The notes beneath the pieces are model-generated. The model had not been told where the DNA came from, did no database searches, and was given only the letters and a program-made list of their open reading frames with translations. 64,000 bases of DNA from the NCBI RefSeq assembly GCF_026262505.1, contig NC_067206.1:30209896-30273895 (forward strand), read 5' to 3'. The stretch is from Trichomonas vaginalis G3. Its lineage: Eukaryota; Parabasalia; Trichomonadida; Trichomonadidae. The position numbers and the translations under genes were made by a program. The first letter of the stretch is position 1; every line of letters starts with the position of its first letter. Of this stretch, positions 20,901-29,661 are shown one piece after another.

Positions 20901-21170
20901 TTTAAGTGAAGTTAAAAAGCGGCTTTTGACAGATGTTTATATGACACTTTCTCAGTAAGGACATATGGGGTGAAAAAAGAGGTGAGAAAACAGGTGAGAT
21001 CTCACCTCTTCACCTAAAATATATTTTTATTGAATTCTGTATAAAATTCTGAGTAAAATGACAGATGTTTATATGACACTTTCTCCGGTTTATAGGACCT
21101 CTCTCATATTCTATCTTGTCATATCTAAACTCATAGTCATGTATGTCCTCTAAACTTCATTTATACTAAA
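20901..21170. repeat. Subterminal region of element A
   Basis: Non-coding. Holds a direct repeat of GACAGATGTTTATATGACAC (20928-20953 and 21060-21085), the palindrome AGGTGAGATCTCACCT (20992-21007) and AAAATATATTTT (21016-21027), the same module seen in internal intergenic regions. The last 80 bases before the terminal repeat are unique. Confidence 0.7.
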
Positions 21171-21232
21171 CATCTTCGGGGCTAGAGGGCACGAAGTGCC
21201 TGGAAGCCCCAATACCTTTTTTTTTTTTTTTT
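21171..21232 (-). repeat. Right terminal repeat of Maverick A
   Basis: About 62 bp that match, in inverse orientation, the start of element B (46630-46699). It holds a nested inverted repeat: an outer stem GGGGCT/AGCCCC around an inner stem GGCAC-ttc-GTGCC. It ends in a run of sixteen T. The base after it (21233) begins an open frame of element C. The 6-bp target duplication usual for Mavericks cannot be tested because the other end is outside the window. Confidence 0.85.
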
Positions 21233-21264
21233 GATTATGTAGAAAGTTTATATTATAAAGGTAA

Positions 21265-21273
21265 GTTTAATAT
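21265..21273. repeat. 9-bp target duplication, left of the MULE
   Basis: GTTTAATAT, repeated exactly at 26602-26610. Nine bases is the usual duplication for Mutator transposases. Confidence 0.85.
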
Positions 21274-21397
21274 GGGCGCGTAAAGGGTTGGCGTCCTAAG
21301 GCGTCCTGATGTAAACTATTCAATTTTTGAGAAGTTTACACCATAATTGAATAGTTTATGGCGTCCTGAGAGGAGATTTCAATGAGTATGGCGTCCT
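21274..21397 (+). repeat. Left end of the MULE with four GGCGTCCT sites
   Basis: Terminal inverted repeat. Sites GGCGTCCT start at 21290, 21300, 21360 and 21390, that is with steps of 10, 60 and 30. Between sites two and three lies a small inverted repeat, GTAAACTattc...GAAGTTTAC. The sites are the likely binding places for the transposase. Confidence 0.85.
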
Positions 21398-22132
21398 AAA
21401 AAATAGAAGAAAATGATTTTTTCTCGATTTTTCTAGAAATTGAATTTTTTAAAAAAGAAAAAAATCAAAACGTATACATTCAAGAAAGACTATAAATGAA
21501 GATTTTTCTATTTTTTTCATTCTAAAACATCTTTTTTTGGATAATTTTTTTTAATAAATATGTAAGAAAGATTGAAGAAAAAGTAAATTTACTTTAAGAA
21601 AATTCGTTTTACATGATGTAAGACCCATAACAACTATAAATATTCAATTATTTAAAATAAAAAAAGAAAAACAGATTAAATGTATCTCACATCAAAATCC
21701 ATTGACCTAAGGATGTTAAGTTTCTGTTTTTAAAAGTTGATATTTTTTTTTAATTTTAAGAAAATTAATAGCATGTTATTAGACAATAGGAGTGTAATGA
21801 TATTGACTAAACAGAAATGAGAGAATAGAGATATAATTTTGACAAGCAATATTGCGAACAAATTCTGAAGTAAAATCGCGATCAATAATTGAAAATTACG
21901 ATCATGTACTGAAAAATAACGATCGAATTGAATGAATAGAATTATATCTAAGAAAAAATAAATTGTATTTAGAAGATGAACAAAGAAAGGTGTATGCTAA
22001 AAATCATTTAACAATAAATGGAAATAAAACGAAATTGTTAAAAGAAAAAAATGAAAATTGTTAAATAATATATTATTTTTTAGTCATAAGAATAAAAATA
22101 TAGTAGTTATAAAAGGAATTAGACTTCATATA
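21398..22132. other. Left non-coding arm of the MULE
   Basis: AT-rich, without an open frame I can support. It holds two diverged tandem units, CGATCAATAATTGAAAATTA and CGATCATGTACTGAAAAATA (about 21889-21930), and stretches of A/T. The transposase gene ends just right of it. Confidence 0.6.
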
Positions 22133-24385
22133 TCAATTCTTTTTCTCTGTAGATGTGGAACGTTTGCTTTTCGATCTCTTTCGATGAACTTGAAAATATA
22201 AGTTATTATCGCTGAGAATCCTTTCCGAAATAGGAGCTTTACGTTTAGGAGGATTGTCGGATGAATTTTGTTTTTTATTGTTTGATTTTGTTGTTATGGA
22301 AGATTTTTTCTTATTTTTTTCAGAATTTTGCTTGCTATTAACTGAAACTTGTTTTGACGGCCCAACAATAGCATTTGTAGTAGGAAGAATTCCCAATAAC
22401 GAGCGCATTTTCGATAATTGTTTTTCAATATGATCAAGAAGGTCCAGCTTATGTTCTAGATTACTAGACATTTGATTTGTAGAAGGATGGTTTTGATTTT
22501 CTGGTTCTAAATCTGTAGAGTCTGCAATATTTGAATTTTCGGAGCGAATTGGAGCATCTGAACCTTGATTTGTATCGGCTTGCTCAAAATTAGTTTGAAT
22601 TGGAGTGGATGAATTAAAATCTGGATGATTTAATGTTTCATTAAATAATGCCATAATTTTTTCTCTTTTTTCATTAATAAACTTAGTGATCATTGTATCT
22701 TTATCTGTTAGATCGATCGATTTGAGTATATCTGCATCATGAACTGGAATATTTTCGAACAATGAACTCGATTCTATGGAACCATATGGAGAAATCTCGT
22801 TCTGAGCCAAAGAAAGATCACTTACGTTGTATTGTTTGATAGAAAAAATTGTTTTCTCAAGTTCTTTTTGAAAGCAGTCAAGAATATAATTTTTGTAGCT
22901 ATCAGTGATAACGGTTTTTATATGGCGCTCGATCTTCTGGTTATTTTTGATGGCGTTATATTTATCTAATTGGATTTGAGATATCTTCTTAATAGCTTCA
23001 TAAATGTTTGGATGTTTTAACGAAGAAAATTCTGAATGCATACTCTCGAGGCAATCATTAGTGAATATTGCAGTTGCATTATTATATTGAGATATTAAAT
23101 TGTAGTGCGGCAACCAAACTTTGTTGAAATAATCAATATAATCTTTGATCGAATCAACTTTATTTTGATTAATTATATGCATTGTAAGTACAAATTCTTC
23201 ATGAGACATGAATGGAGTAATAGAATATAGCTTAAATAAAGAATTTTGTAAAGTATTGAAATTTTTTGTATAAAGTGCTACAAGTTTCCTGTGTAAAGCT
23301 TGTTTGAAATGAAATAGGCATCCAATTATACGGACTTTAGGGAAAATTTGTTGAAGTGCCTCTATCATTCCCTTTTCAAAATCACAATGAATTTGAATTA
23401 GCTTTGAAAATTGAATACCCTTGACAGTAAAAATATATTCAAATGCCTTCTTATAAGATTCAAATGTGCGGTTTTTCATGAATATAAATAAAAGTGGTAG
23501 ATATTGATTTGTTGAAGGTTCACAAATCATAATTGTTAGCATCTGTCCTTTTTGAAAATGTTTTGGTGTAATTTTAAAAGTTCCATCGCAAAATAAATCT
23601 GTGGCTTCTTTTGCAAATTGAATTGCCTTCTCAAAACCAAAAAACATCGTCTCACAATTTGCTTGAAAATCATGGCCAATGAAAAACTGCTCGCCATTTA
23701 TTAAACAAAAATTAGCAATTTCATCGTCTGTAATTTTTTCTCCAACAGAAAATTTTCTGGACTTATTATAAACTTCCCTGACCAATGAATCTTTAATTAA
23801 TGGGTTTTCATCAGTACCAACAGCAAGTTCTGTCATAAATTTTTTAATCTGCTGAAAAGTGCCGTTGTCTTCAGAAAATTTTGCCATTGCCTTATTGTAT
23901 ATTTCTGTCAGAGTCATTGATTTATGAAGATCATTTTTTTCATTTTGTAACTTTTTAAATTGTCTGCATTCGGGTATATGTTCCTTTTGTAAATCTTCGG
24001 AAACTGAACTGTTCTCAATTTTAACTAAATAACGTGCTTGACAAGAATGATCGATGCAACGGTAGTAACGTTCAATATTATTTGAATTAATAATATTTGT
24101 ATGATCATGCGAATAAAGCATATCTTTGCGAACAATTGTATCAGGATATTTTCCAGTAACTGCGGGAATATTTTTAACTGCAATATAACTAAAATATCTT
24201 CTGACAGCTTTAGATTCATTTTCGGCGTATTTAATATTAAAATATTGAAGAACTTGTTTGATTATATTCGTTTTTTCATCTCTCGATGTTGATTTTTGGT
24301 ATTTATCAGATTGTTCCCTGATAAATATTTTATTTTCGTCTGTAAAGTTTGCTCTTTTTTGATTAAATATAGATGATTTTCCCAT
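22133..24385 (-). CDS. Mutator-like (MULE) transposase
   Basis: 750 residues, whole. It cuts the element out and inserts it elsewhere. Near residues 95-140 is a FLYWCH/WRKY-like zinc site: YYRCIDHSCQARYLVKI followed by HIPEC. The MULE catalytic core follows: first aspartate in FCDGTFKI (about residue 265), second in QIHCDFEKGMIEAL (about 335), then GCLFHFKQALHRKL, and a likely glutamate in DCLESMHSEF (about 445). The last 150 residues are low complexity and lysine-rich, ending RKRSKSKRS, a probable nuclear localisation signal. The upstream sequence TCATTTTTTAATG fits the trichomonad initiator (TCA plus pyrimidine plus A/T) a few bases before the start codon. Confidence 0.93.
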   Translation of the reverse strand: MGKSSIFNQKRANFTDENKIFIREQSDKYQKSTSRDEKTNIIKQVLQYFNIKYAENESKAVRRYFSYIAVKNIPAVTGKYPDTIVRKDMLYSHDHTNIINSNNIERYYRCIDHSCQARYLVKIENSSVSEDLQKEHIPECRQFKKLQNEKNDLHKSMTLTEIYNKAMAKFSEDNGTFQQIKKFMTELAVGTDENPLIKDSLVREVYNKSRKFSVGEKITDDEIANFCLINGEQFFIGHDFQANCETMFFGFEKAIQFAKEATDLFCDGTFKITPKHFQKGQMLTIMICEPSTNQYLPLLFIFMKNRTFESYKKAFEYIFTVKGIQFSKLIQIHCDFEKGMIEALQQIFPKVRIIGCLFHFKQALHRKLVALYTKNFNTLQNSLFKLYSITPFMSHEEFVLTMHIINQNKVDSIKDYIDYFNKVWLPHYNLISQYNNATAIFTNDCLESMHSEFSSLKHPNIYEAIKKISQIQLDKYNAIKNNQKIERHIKTVITDSYKNYILDCFQKELEKTIFSIKQYNVSDLSLAQNEISPYGSIESSSLFENIPVHDADILKSIDLTDKDTMITKFINEKREKIMALFNETLNHPDFNSSTPIQTNFEQADTNQGSDAPIRSENSNIADSTDLEPENQNHPSTNQMSSNLEHKLDLLDHIEKQLSKMRSLLGILPTTNAIVGPSKQVSVNSKQNSEKNKKKSSITTKSNNKKQNSSDNPPKRKAPISERILSDNNLYFQVHRKRSKSKRSTSTEKKN

Positions 24386-24719
24386 TAAAAAATGAAATGA
24401 TGCAAAATTTACGAAAACCGTTCGAAAATTGAATCAAAAATGAAAAGTAATACTTAAATGAGGAATTCTTTGAGATATTGGTCTTAGATTGAATGTAGCG
24501 TCATTCTTATATAGAATATATATTCATATCATCGGAAATATGATAAAAAGCATATAATAAATGTCAAAAAAGTGAACAAATAAGCAAAGATATTTTTTAA
24601 AAAACAATGAAAAGTAATACTTAAATGAGGAATTCTTTGAGATATTGGTCTTAGATTGAATGTAGCGTCACAAATTTCACAAATATAATTTACTATACAA
24701 TTTTATTCATTTTTTTAAA
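24386..24719. promoter_or_regulatory. Divergent promoter region of the MULE with a 65-bp duplication
   Basis: The only control region of the element; both genes start from it in opposite directions. An exact 65-bp direct repeat lies at 24439-24503 and 24606-24670 (starts AATGAAAAGTAATACTTAAA, ends GAATGTAGCGTCA). Initiator-like TCATTTT occurs just before each start codon (24707-24713 on plus; about 24388-24395 on minus). Confidence 0.8.
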
Positions 24720-25826
24720 ATGGCTGACGACAGTCTGTATCAACTAACTCAACTAGTCAAGCATAATGATTATTCTTCGGATTCATTAAATCAACTTTAT
24801 CAATGCATAAGTACAATGACAGAAAGATCAATTGGATGCTTGAATTGGGATAAATTTTTCAAAAAAATCACAGTGACTGATGAAGTTCTTTTACATTTTT
24901 TAGCATCCGTTTTAAACATTGAAAAGATATCAGAATGTTTCAAGGATTCTATTTTTTATCACAATATTAATCTTGAAAAATTCAGTAATTTAACTGAAAC
25001 AGAACAACAAACAATTTTAAATTCCTACAAAGCGGATAAATTTACATATTACATAATGTGCTCACAAATTGTAAAATCAAACTGGAACAATTTATCCCAA
25101 ACTTTAGTTAATATTGCAAATCAATATTTGCCATTTTTAGATGAAGAAAAGCAAATATATATATTTACTGAAATAACTGGCAATTATCAAAATTTTGAAA
25201 TTTCAGTTGCAAACTTGTTACTTTTTTATGAAAACAATGAAGAAAAATTAAGCAACTGTTTTAATTTAACATTGTTCCAGCAAATTTATTCCAAAAATGG
25301 AATCGAGCAAATGATATTTTTTGCTGCAAATACAATTTGTTGCAATAACACTTCTATCAATTTTTACAATCTCCTTGAAATTGAAGAAATGAATCCATTT
25401 GATTTTTTTTATTTCTCAATTCAATATAAAGAGATATTAAATTGCGATGATTTTCCAAAAGTTACAGAAGTAATCACAGGTTTAATCTCAGCTTCAAATA
25501 TTAATGCTATTATGCGAATTTGCCAAAAAATTTTGGATAAAATTACATTTTATAAATGTAATTATTGCCATATTACCTCAATATGGAATTTTATCACAAA
25601 TGCAGCAATAATTCTTCCTGATGAAGATTTATTAATCAAATTATTAAAATTCATAGAAAAAACAGAAAAAGCAACAGATGAATTATTCGAACCGGAGAAT
25701 GATTTGGGTTTCTATGAATATTTAAATTCGATTTTCTCAGATATTACATCTGCGAGAAATAAGCAATTTCTCTTGGAATTTCTAAATACCCATGAAGATG
25801 ACTTCACTTATGATCAAACATTGTGA
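24720..25826 (+). CDS. Second MULE gene: helical 368-residue protein
   Basis: Open over 368 codons, acidic and almost wholly helical by composition, with repeating leucine patterns such as EVLLHFLASVLNIEK, ISVANLLLFYENNEEK and DEDLLIKLLKFIEKTEK. This resembles HEAT/ARM-type solenoid proteins of the trichomonad host, but I cannot name a family. No DNA-binding or catalytic motif is seen. Placement between the MULE ends and shared control region show that it belongs to the element, either as an accessory gene or as a captured host gene. Initiator TCATTTT precedes the start codon. Confidence 0.8.
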   Translation: MADDSLYQLTQLVKHNDYSSDSLNQLYQCISTMTERSIGCLNWDKFFKKITVTDEVLLHFLASVLNIEKISECFKDSIFYHNINLEKFSNLTETEQQTILNSYKADKFTYYIMCSQIVKSNWNNLSQTLVNIANQYLPFLDEEKQIYIFTEITGNYQNFEISVANLLLFYENNEEKLSNCFNLTLFQQIYSKNGIEQMIFFAANTICCNNTSINFYNLLEIEEMNPFDFFYFSIQYKEILNCDDFPKVTEVITGLISASNINAIMRICQKILDKITFYKCNYCHITSIWNFITNAAIILPDEDLLIKLLKFIEKTEKATDELFEPENDLGFYEYLNSIFSDITSARNKQFLLEFLNTHEDDFTYDQTL

Positions 25827-26476
25827 GGTCATTTTTGATCAACAAATTAATTGAAATTCCGATCAAAAAAAATTCACAAATTGGATCAAAAAAATCGAAT
25901 CTCAAGTTAAAAATAAAAAATTTCTACATTTTTATCAAATTTAGATTTTTTTTTCAAATCATGCGAATTGATTGAATAATTGCATATTTTATCCCATGCA
26001 TCTAGAAGTATGTGTAATATTTTTGCTTTCATCAAGAAATTGTCGAATTTGATCTTAATTTTTTTTGAAAAATATACTTTTAGAAAAAGAAATAGTGATT
26101 GAATAGCTGCCCATGCTGTAAAAGGGTTATTTTTACAAGTAAAAAAATTGTTATTTTTCGAGCAAGTCGAGGCTTTTTTACCATCTTATTTTTGAAAAAT
26201 TTACGAAAAATTATATCTGAAAAAACGCTTCATTTTGATATCTTACAATGATAAAATACCAATGTTGCTGGGATATAATAGCTACACCTGGACATCTACT
26301 ACATTAATGCGTATGACAGGTAAAGTTGATTTCAAAAGTATAGCCTGGAAAGATTACAATAAATCAACGATAATTCAAAAAATTTTCTTATAAGTTAACA
26401 TAATAAAAATTTAATTTTTATATTGCTTGTATTATACTTAAGTATATAATATATTTAAATCTTAGAATGAAAATTC
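25827..26476. other. Right non-coding arm of the MULE
   Basis: AT-rich with several GATCAAAAAAA repeats just after the stop codon (25836-25900). I see no supportable gene; a short stretch around 26250-26390 has codon-like composition (AGYNSYTWTS-type reading) but no start or length to support it. Confidence 0.55.
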
Positions 26477-26601
26477 GGGACGCCCTAGCTATTCAATTTT
26501 CCCTTAGGACGCCCATAAACCTCTCAAAAATGTGATGTAAATATCACAATTTTGAGAAATTTACACTAGGACGCCTTAGGACGCCAACCCCCTTTTTTAC
26601 C
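26477..26601 (-). repeat. Right end of the MULE with four AGGACGCC sites
   Basis: Inverse of the left end. The sites end at 26585, 26575, 26513 and 26484, with steps of 10, 62 and 29, almost the same as on the left. The innermost has one changed base (GGGACGCC). Confidence 0.85.
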
Positions 26602-26610
26602 GTTTAATAT
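26602..26610. repeat. 9-bp target duplication, right of the MULE
   Basis: GTTTAATAT, the partner of 21265-21273. The open frame of element C continues directly past it. Confidence 0.85.
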
Positions 26611-26956
26611 TAAACCCATTGCTTTTGCATTTGATAATAAATTAATTGAAAATGCAAAAATTTGGGAATTAATTCCAGATATTGAATTTATAACAAATAT
26701 TAAGGATAAATGGTTCAAACGAATTCCAACCACAAAAGTTCTTTGTAAATTAATGATCAAAACTGAGGAAAAAGAATTTCATGAATTTACATATCATCCA
26801 AATAAAGTTTCAGAACTAGAAAATGAAAAACTTCAGAAAAAATTAAACGATAGACTTTCAAATGATCGTATTGAAAAAATAAATAAACTAGCAGAAGTTG
26901 CATTTAATAATGAAATATTTGATGAATATAACCTTGAACTCAGTGATGGACTTTAA
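26602..26956 (+). pseudogene. Element C gene interrupted by the MULE
   Basis: An open frame runs from the right MULE junction to a stop at 26956 (NKLIENAKIWELIPDI, then a charged helical end). A short open stretch in the same sense lies on the other side, between element A and the MULE (21233-21273). The gene therefore took the MULE insertion, and element A abuts it. No family recognised. Its stop codon sits in the loop of the first hairpin of the train at 26950. Confidence 0.6.
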
Positions 26957-27036
26957 GTCCTGGGCACTTTGTGCCTTGGACTTTAAGTCCTGGGCACTTT
27001 GTGTCTTGAACTTTAAGGACCCGGGCTCAACGAGTC
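26950..27036. repeat. Train of six 13-nt hairpins at convergent gene ends
   Basis: Units with a 5-bp stem and 3-nt loop follow each other every 15 nt: GGACT-tta-AGTCC, GGCAC-ttt-GTGCC, GGACT-tta-AGTCC, GGCAC-ttt-GTGTC, GAACT-tta-AGGAC, and a last GGGCTC-aac-GAGTC. The plus-strand gene stops in the loop of unit one; the minus-strand gene at 27013 stops in the loop of unit five. Possible RNA 3'-end or termination signal for both genes. Confidence 0.8.
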
Positions 27037-27393
27037 ATGATTTATGAAATCAATTATTTGATTTATTCTTTCTTCAATAATTTCTATTCTTTTTGTTAAA
27101 TCATCAATTTTCATTAATGAGGTGATTCTTGATTGAGGAATAGATTTTAAACTAACAACACCTTTTATTTTTGAAATTTTGAATCCATCAACTTTAAACA
27201 TTTTATTCAATTTACATGTTGTCAATTCTTCAAATAATTTTTTATTATTAGCATAATAGTCATTAAATTCTTCAACAGATGAAAAAATTTTTGTTTCAGT
27301 AATGGGTTTAACAATGTTTATTTTATTTTGAACATCTTGACACTCATTTATTTCTTCCTCCTCTGTTTCATTTATTTTTAAAATCGGTTTCAT
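27013..27393 (-). CDS. Unknown 126-residue coiled-coil protein, element C
   Basis: Looks whole. The acidic N-terminus NETEEEEINECQDVQ is followed by VEEFNDYYANNKKLFEEL and a C-terminal coiled coil, DLTKRIEIIEERINQIIDFI. No family recognised; a small multimerising protein. It converges with the MULE-interrupted gene, and its last codons are made of hairpin-train sequence. Confidence 0.55.
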   Translation of the reverse strand: MKPILKINETEEEEINECQDVQNKINIVKPITETKIFSSVEEFNDYYANNKKLFEELTTCKLNKMFKVDGFKISKIKGVVSLKSIPQSRITSLMKIDDLTKRIEIIEERINQIIDFINHDSLSPGP

Positions 27394-27459
27394 TTATCAT
27401 TAAATAAAAATTAGAATATAAGTGATGAAATATATTTTTTAATTAATATTAAATCAGAA

Positions 27460-27696
27460 ATGGCGGCAGGATTCTTTAAAAAGTTATGGGAAGGAATTAA
27501 GAAAGCTGCAAGTTGGGTTCATCAAAAGATTATTAAACCCATTGCAAACTTTTTGGCACCAGTAGCGAAAACGGCAGGAACTATCATAGGTGGAGTATTA
27601 GGTGCTAAAGCAGGTAATCCAGCGATGGGAGCACAAGCAGGTAACGCAGTTGGTGGAATTGCTGAAGGAATACTTAATAAAATAGGAGGAAAGTAG
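27460..27696 (+). CDS. Amphipathic lytic-type protein 1, element C
   Basis: 78 residues. It starts MAAGFFKKLWEGIKKAAS, a cationic amphipathic helix like membrane-lytic peptides, followed by a glycine/alanine-rich hydrophobic stretch (TAGTIIGGVLGAKAG). Adenovirus protein VI and phage-like virions use such helices to break membranes on entry; this role is inferred. The convergent neighbour at 27717 starts with the same ten residues. Confidence 0.6.
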   Translation: MAAGFFKKLWEGIKKAASWVHQKIIKPIANFLAPVAKTAGTIIGGVLGAKAGNPAMGAQAGNAVGGIAEGILNKIGGK

Positions 27697-27716
27697 TGGA
27701 AAAATAAATATTATTT

Positions 27717-27929
27717 TTATCTCAATATCGGTTGTAGTCGACGATAAACTTTATCTCCTTTATTTAATACTTCCCTTACCGGAACATTAGGTGCTATTTG
27801 TTCTGCAACGTCACTAATTGCTTCTTTATTCTTAAATATCCAATTTGCTCCCTTCTTCATTGTTTCCCAAACTTTATGCGCTCCTCTTTTTACTTTATCC
27901 CATAACTTTTTAAAGAATCCTGCAGCCAT
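27717..27929 (-). CDS. Amphipathic lytic-type protein 2, element C
   Basis: 70 residues starting MAAGFFKKLWDKVKRGAHK, the same ten residues as the convergent gene at 27460, then diverging to an acidic/basic helical end. A duplicate, inverted pair with 20 bases between the two stop codons. The candidate capsid gene begins 70 bases upstream on the other strand. Confidence 0.6.
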   Translation of the reverse strand: MAAGFFKKLWDKVKRGAHKVWETMKKGANWIFKNKEAISDVAEQIAPNVPVREVLNKGDKVYRRLQPILR

Positions 27930-27999
27930 AGTTGATTATTTCATTAAAATTAAAAATTCATTTTCATCTTTTAATTTTGATTTTTTTATTTCATCATAA

Positions 28000-29637
28000 A
28001 TGACGACTAACTATTTGGTGCCAAACACTAAACCAATTAATGGAAATGTATTTCATTCATTCGAAAAGATAAATGAAATATTCGCAAAGAATGACGGTAG
28101 AAGATATTATAGAGAACTTGAAAGTTCATGCTATGACTCTGATACTCCATATTTTGATGATAAACAAACTCATTTAAGAATTACAAATCCGGCTCATGAT
28201 GTGAACCAATTAGGTGACACATATATTAAACGCAAAGTTAAAGCAACTCTAGTTTCAAATAAAGCTTTCACATGTGATGCCGCTTTTAAATGCATGCGTT
28301 TATTCGTTGGTTACAAATCATCAAATCAAAGCTTTAAACAATTAGAAGTAGAAACCGAAAGAGGTGATGCCGGTTATCTTCAGATGGATTGCGCCCGTGA
28401 ATCTTTCGCATTTGCAACATATAAACCAAAATCAGAAAGGAAAGTTAAAAAGTTTGTTCATTCGTTATATAATAATGTTCAAAAATATGATAACTCAGTA
28501 TGTGGTAAATATATTGACCCTTCAGAAGTTTTCAAGAAAGCAAATGAAGAAGTTGATGTCACTTTTGATATGATTATTCCGGTAAATGATTTGTTAGCAT
28601 TTCAGGCGTTCGATGATTATCCCAAATCATTTGGTGAAATCATTTTGAAATATTATGTTTTCAGGGATACTTTGGTATTTTGTCAGGTTGACCCGTTAAG
28701 AGTTGCTGATTTACAAAATTACGTTTATGAAAAGATAACTGATGAAAATTATGAAAAGATTATGAATCATGTTTATAAATACGATCGCAAATTCCAACAA
28801 ATCGGACTTCCTGCAAAATTAATTACAAGCTTAGCCGCTACATCTGCTGACGCAACAGTTGAAGACGTTATTATTTCATGCACAAAGATGGAAGTTTTAG
28901 AGGATAAATGCATTACACCAGGATACGGTTTAATTGAAGAATCAGTTAAAGCAATACCACGTTTATTCAGTAAGGAAGATCCATTCATGATTCCAGCTCA
29001 ACATATTGACGTTCGTTCACTAAATGGAGGTTGCATCACTCCTGAAGGTATCAGTTCTGATTTCTCATACGCTCTTCATAATGTTACAGATGTTGTGTTA
29101 ACATTTCCGAAGAATGCAATGCAAAGAACGGTTTTAGAAAATCCAATGCTTCGAGGTCTCAGGTCACTATAGATTCCAGAAACTTCCCCGATCAAGCGAT
29201 GACCACAGTGGGTGACATATTCTTTACACGTATGCTTCAAGCTTCTGATTTAGATGGAGTGAATGAATGCACAGAAGAATACGAGGACTCATTAACTAGA
29301 CCACTGAATGATGATAATGGCGCCATTAGCTAGAACATGGAAAGACCAAACTTCATTCTTATGCACTATTCCAGTTCAACGTGATGGAGCGGGTATATTC
29401 TTTGATGGATTAGAAACTTTCAACTCACAAGTTACAGTACAAGTGAAAGCTTATCCAATCATTCAGGGTGAAAATGACACTTACTGTTCAAAGGTGACAA
29501 ATCCTCCTCAGGTTTGGTTTACTAGGACTACATATTGGACATGGACACCGGATGAAGGTTTGAAATATCATCCAACAGGTACACCACCACAGTATAGAAG
29601 TTCATATGATGAAATATTGATGAATAGAAATGTTTAA
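28000..29637 (+). pseudogene. Candidate major capsid protein, element C
   Basis: Spans about 545 codons, the size of the element A candidate. Beta-rich segments include DTYIKRKVKATLVSNKAF, CMRLFVGYKS, VDVTFDMIIPVNDLLAFQAF, DVVLTFPKNAMQRTVLENP and, at the end, VQVKAYPIIQGENDTY and VWFTRTTYWTW. It stands just before the packaging ATPase, the usual Maverick arrangement. The start is preceded by a T-rich tract and TCATCATAAATG. Broken, about one break. Alternative: another large virion protein. Confidence 0.55.
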
Positions 29638-29661
29638 AATTATAAATTTATTTTTGATTAA

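Larger units (their letters stand above)
1..21232. mobile_element. Maverick/Polinton element A (right 21.2 kb)
   Basis: A large DNA element of the Maverick/Polinton class, recognised by its kit of rve integrase, polymerase B-like protein, A32-type ATPase, SF3 helicase, and penton-like and capsid-type proteins. The right end is the terminal repeat that finishes in a T tract at 21217-21232. The first base matches position 49156 of sister copy B, so about 2.5 kb lies left of the window and the whole element would be about 23.7 kb. It is broken, with roughly fifteen breaks over a dozen genes. By eye it differs from B by only a few bases per hundred, so the copies are recent. It carries a KilA-N gene and repeat block (6673-8270) that B lacks. 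Confidence 0.9.
21274..26601. mobile_element. Mutator-like DNA transposon (MULE), complete
   Basis: A 5,328-bp element bounded by a 9-bp direct duplication, GTTTAATAT, at 21265-21273 and 26602-26610, as expected for Mutator elements. The ends form imperfect inverted repeats of about 110 bp, best matched over GGGTTGGCGTCCTAAGGCG. Each end carries four GGCGTCCT-like sites with nearly the same spacing. Inside are a 750-codon MULE transposase on the minus strand and a 368-codon second gene on the plus strand, transcribed divergently. Both frames are open, so the copy could be autonomous. It sits in an open frame at the left edge of Maverick C. Confidence 0.93.

Noticed and set aside
26250-26390. 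Possible captured exon in the right arm of the MULE
   Set aside because: Short codon-like stretch without start, length or recognisable similarity.
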